Origin: Myxocyprinus asiaticus
Lineage: Eukaryota; Chordata; Actinopteri; Cypriniformes; Catostomidae
Assembly (NCBI RefSeq): GCF_019703515.2
Contig: NC_059374.1
Span: 12,119,745 to 12,183,744, forward strand
Length of the DNA stretch: 64,000 bases
Direction: 5' to 3'
The position numbers and the translations under genes are program-made. The notes under the pieces were generated by a model that saw only the letters and a list, made by a program, of their open reading frames with translations, was not told the DNA's origin and searched no databases. The first letter of the stretch is position 1. The number at the start of each line of letters is the position of its first letter. Of the stretch, positions 63,412 through 64,000 are shown piece after piece.

Positions 63412-63972
63412 GTGCCCAAGCCTGCCACGGTTAACGAGCCAGTGCCTATAGCCTCGACCGTCAACGAGCCAGTGCCTATAGCCTCGACCGTCCCCGAGCC
63501 AGTGCCTGTAGCCTCGACCGTCCCCGAGCCAGTGCCTGTAGCCTCGACCGTCCCCGAGCCAGTGCCTGTAGCCACGACCGTCCCTGTATCTATGCTCCCT
63601 GCTGGCCGGAAGAGAAGGAAAAGGACTCCTCCTCCCCAGTCTCTGCCCATGCTTTTGACCACGGAGGTCATTCCCCAGTCTCAGCCTGTACTCTCTCCCA
63701 TGGCTCTCAGCCCCGAGCCTTCCACGGCTCCGCCTCCCTCAGCTCCGCCCTCAGACTCTTCCTCAGCTCCACCCACTTCCCCAGAGACTCCTCCTCCAGC
63801 GGTTCTGCCTCCAGGCCCAGTCCTTGCCCTGTGGCCGCCTCCCAGGCCTCCTGATCCTTTCCCAGCCCTGAAGCCAACCCCTAGGCCTCCTGTTCATCCT
63901 CCTTGGATCCTTCATCTTCTGTGTCATCTTACCCTCCTCATCCGTCATTGGGTGCCAAGAGTCGCCCTTTAA
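63412..63972 (+). CDS. Proline-rich repeat protein frame, probably gag tail
   Basis: An open frame of 186 codons. Residues 2-55 contain five or six tandem units of the form ASTVPEPVPV (9-11 residues); residues 62-66 are basic (GRKRRKR), and the remainder is extremely proline- and serine-rich (TAPPPSAPPSDSSSAPPTSP), ending in a hydrophobic LHLLCHLTLLIRHW. The low-complexity, disordered composition resembles spacer regions following gag in fish gypsy elements. The start Met lies inside a longer degenerate repeat (from about 63320, AAGCCTGCCATGGTTAACGA), so the true start may be upstream. It is unlikely to be a host gene. Confidence 0.4.
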   Translation: MPKPATVNEPVPIASTVNEPVPIASTVPEPVPVASTVPEPVPVASTVPEPVPVATTVPVSMLPAGRKRRKRTPPPQSLPMLLTTEVIPQSQPVLSPMALSPEPSTAPPPSAPPSDSSSAPPTSPETPPPAVLPPGPVLALWPPPRPPDPFPALKPTPRPPVHPPWILHLLCHLTLLIRHWVPRVAL

Positions 63973-63993
63973 AAAGTGGTGGTGGTGGGGGGG
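63971..63993 (+). promoter_or_regulatory. Polypurine-like G-rich tract
   Basis: AAAAAGTGGTGGTGG and GGGGGGG just before the window end, in the position of a plus-strand primer tract. Because the window stops here the following LTR is unseen. Confidence 0.4.
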
Positions 63994-64000
63994 TTAAGTG

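Larger units (their letters stand above)
62386..64000 (+). mobile_element. Gypsy-like LTR element without pol, running off the window
   Basis: Consists of one LTR, a short gag-like segment, a proline-rich frame and a terminal G-rich tract; no protease, polymerase or integrase lies in the 1.3 kb between LTR and tract. It is probably an internally deleted, non-autonomous copy. The last two window bases, TG, could be the start of the second LTR (TGTCAC). Confidence 0.65.

Overview
This is a vertebrate nuclear window, almost certainly from a teleost and most likely a cyprinid-type genome. I infer that from its mobile elements: several Tc1-like DDE transposons, hAT elements with 8-bp duplications, DIRS-type tyrosine-recombinase retrotransposons, Ty3/gypsy elements, Tx1-like and L2-like LINEs, a Penelope-like fragment and an endogenous retrovirus remnant. 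I recognise no host protein-coding gene, rRNA or tRNA. Most protein-coding stretches are broken transposon genes. The clear exception is an uninterrupted Tc1-like transposase of 341 codons at 49494-50519. Some shorter open frames (28345-28764, 63412-63972) and one single-frame but frameshifted gag (31806-32981) are decayed element pieces.

Layout. 1-5660: three Tc1-like elements and one Tc1-derived fragment, several abutting TA microsatellites, plus a gypsy integrase scrap and a long-hairpin MITE. 5664-7629: a hAT-like end and a complete non-autonomous hAT element with a perfect 8-bp duplication. 8020-13845: a gypsy element reduced to two LTRs and a short leader, with a 5.0-kb DIRS element inserted inside its second LTR. 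13846-16694: a Penelope-like endonuclease scrap, local duplications and a hAT end. 16695-20095: a Tx1-like LINE interrupted by a solo gypsy LTR and a MITE. 20096-25279: a 5-kb block of unclassified TAA-tailed repeats with telomere-like tracts. 25280-32985: minus-strand DIRS pieces separated by an endogenous retrovirus remnant that ends in a 3' LTR. 33447-36346: a hAT first exon and an L2-like LINE tail. 36347-40437: mostly unassigned sequence with two MITEs. 40976-46602: a hAT element with a perfect 8-bp duplication that carries a complete gypsy element with its own perfect 5-bp duplication. 47994-49175: a miniature DIRS-like pair of inverted ends. 49231-50800: the Tc1 element with the intact gene. 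51545-55073: a fold-back Tc1-like element with a 2.4-kb unidentified insertion. 57606-62055: a second 4.4-kb DIRS element. 62386-64000: a gypsy-like LTR, gag scrap and proline-rich frame that run into the window end.

How the parts relate. The window is best read as layered insertions. Four nestings can be ordered from sequence alone: DIRS into gypsy LTR, gypsy into hAT, gypsy LTR into LINE, and MITE into LINE. Neither of the two larger DIRS copies encodes the reverse transcriptase catalytic YLDD motif, yet their termini and internal complementary regions are preserved, so if they moved recently they used enzymes made elsewhere. I found no gene cluster or system beyond selfish elements. The most unusual items are the integrase-before-reverse-transcriptase order in the gypsy element at 41186-45406, the bidirectional TATA-bearing DIRS-like miniature at 47994-49175, and the unidentified 2.4-kb insertion at 51858-54232.
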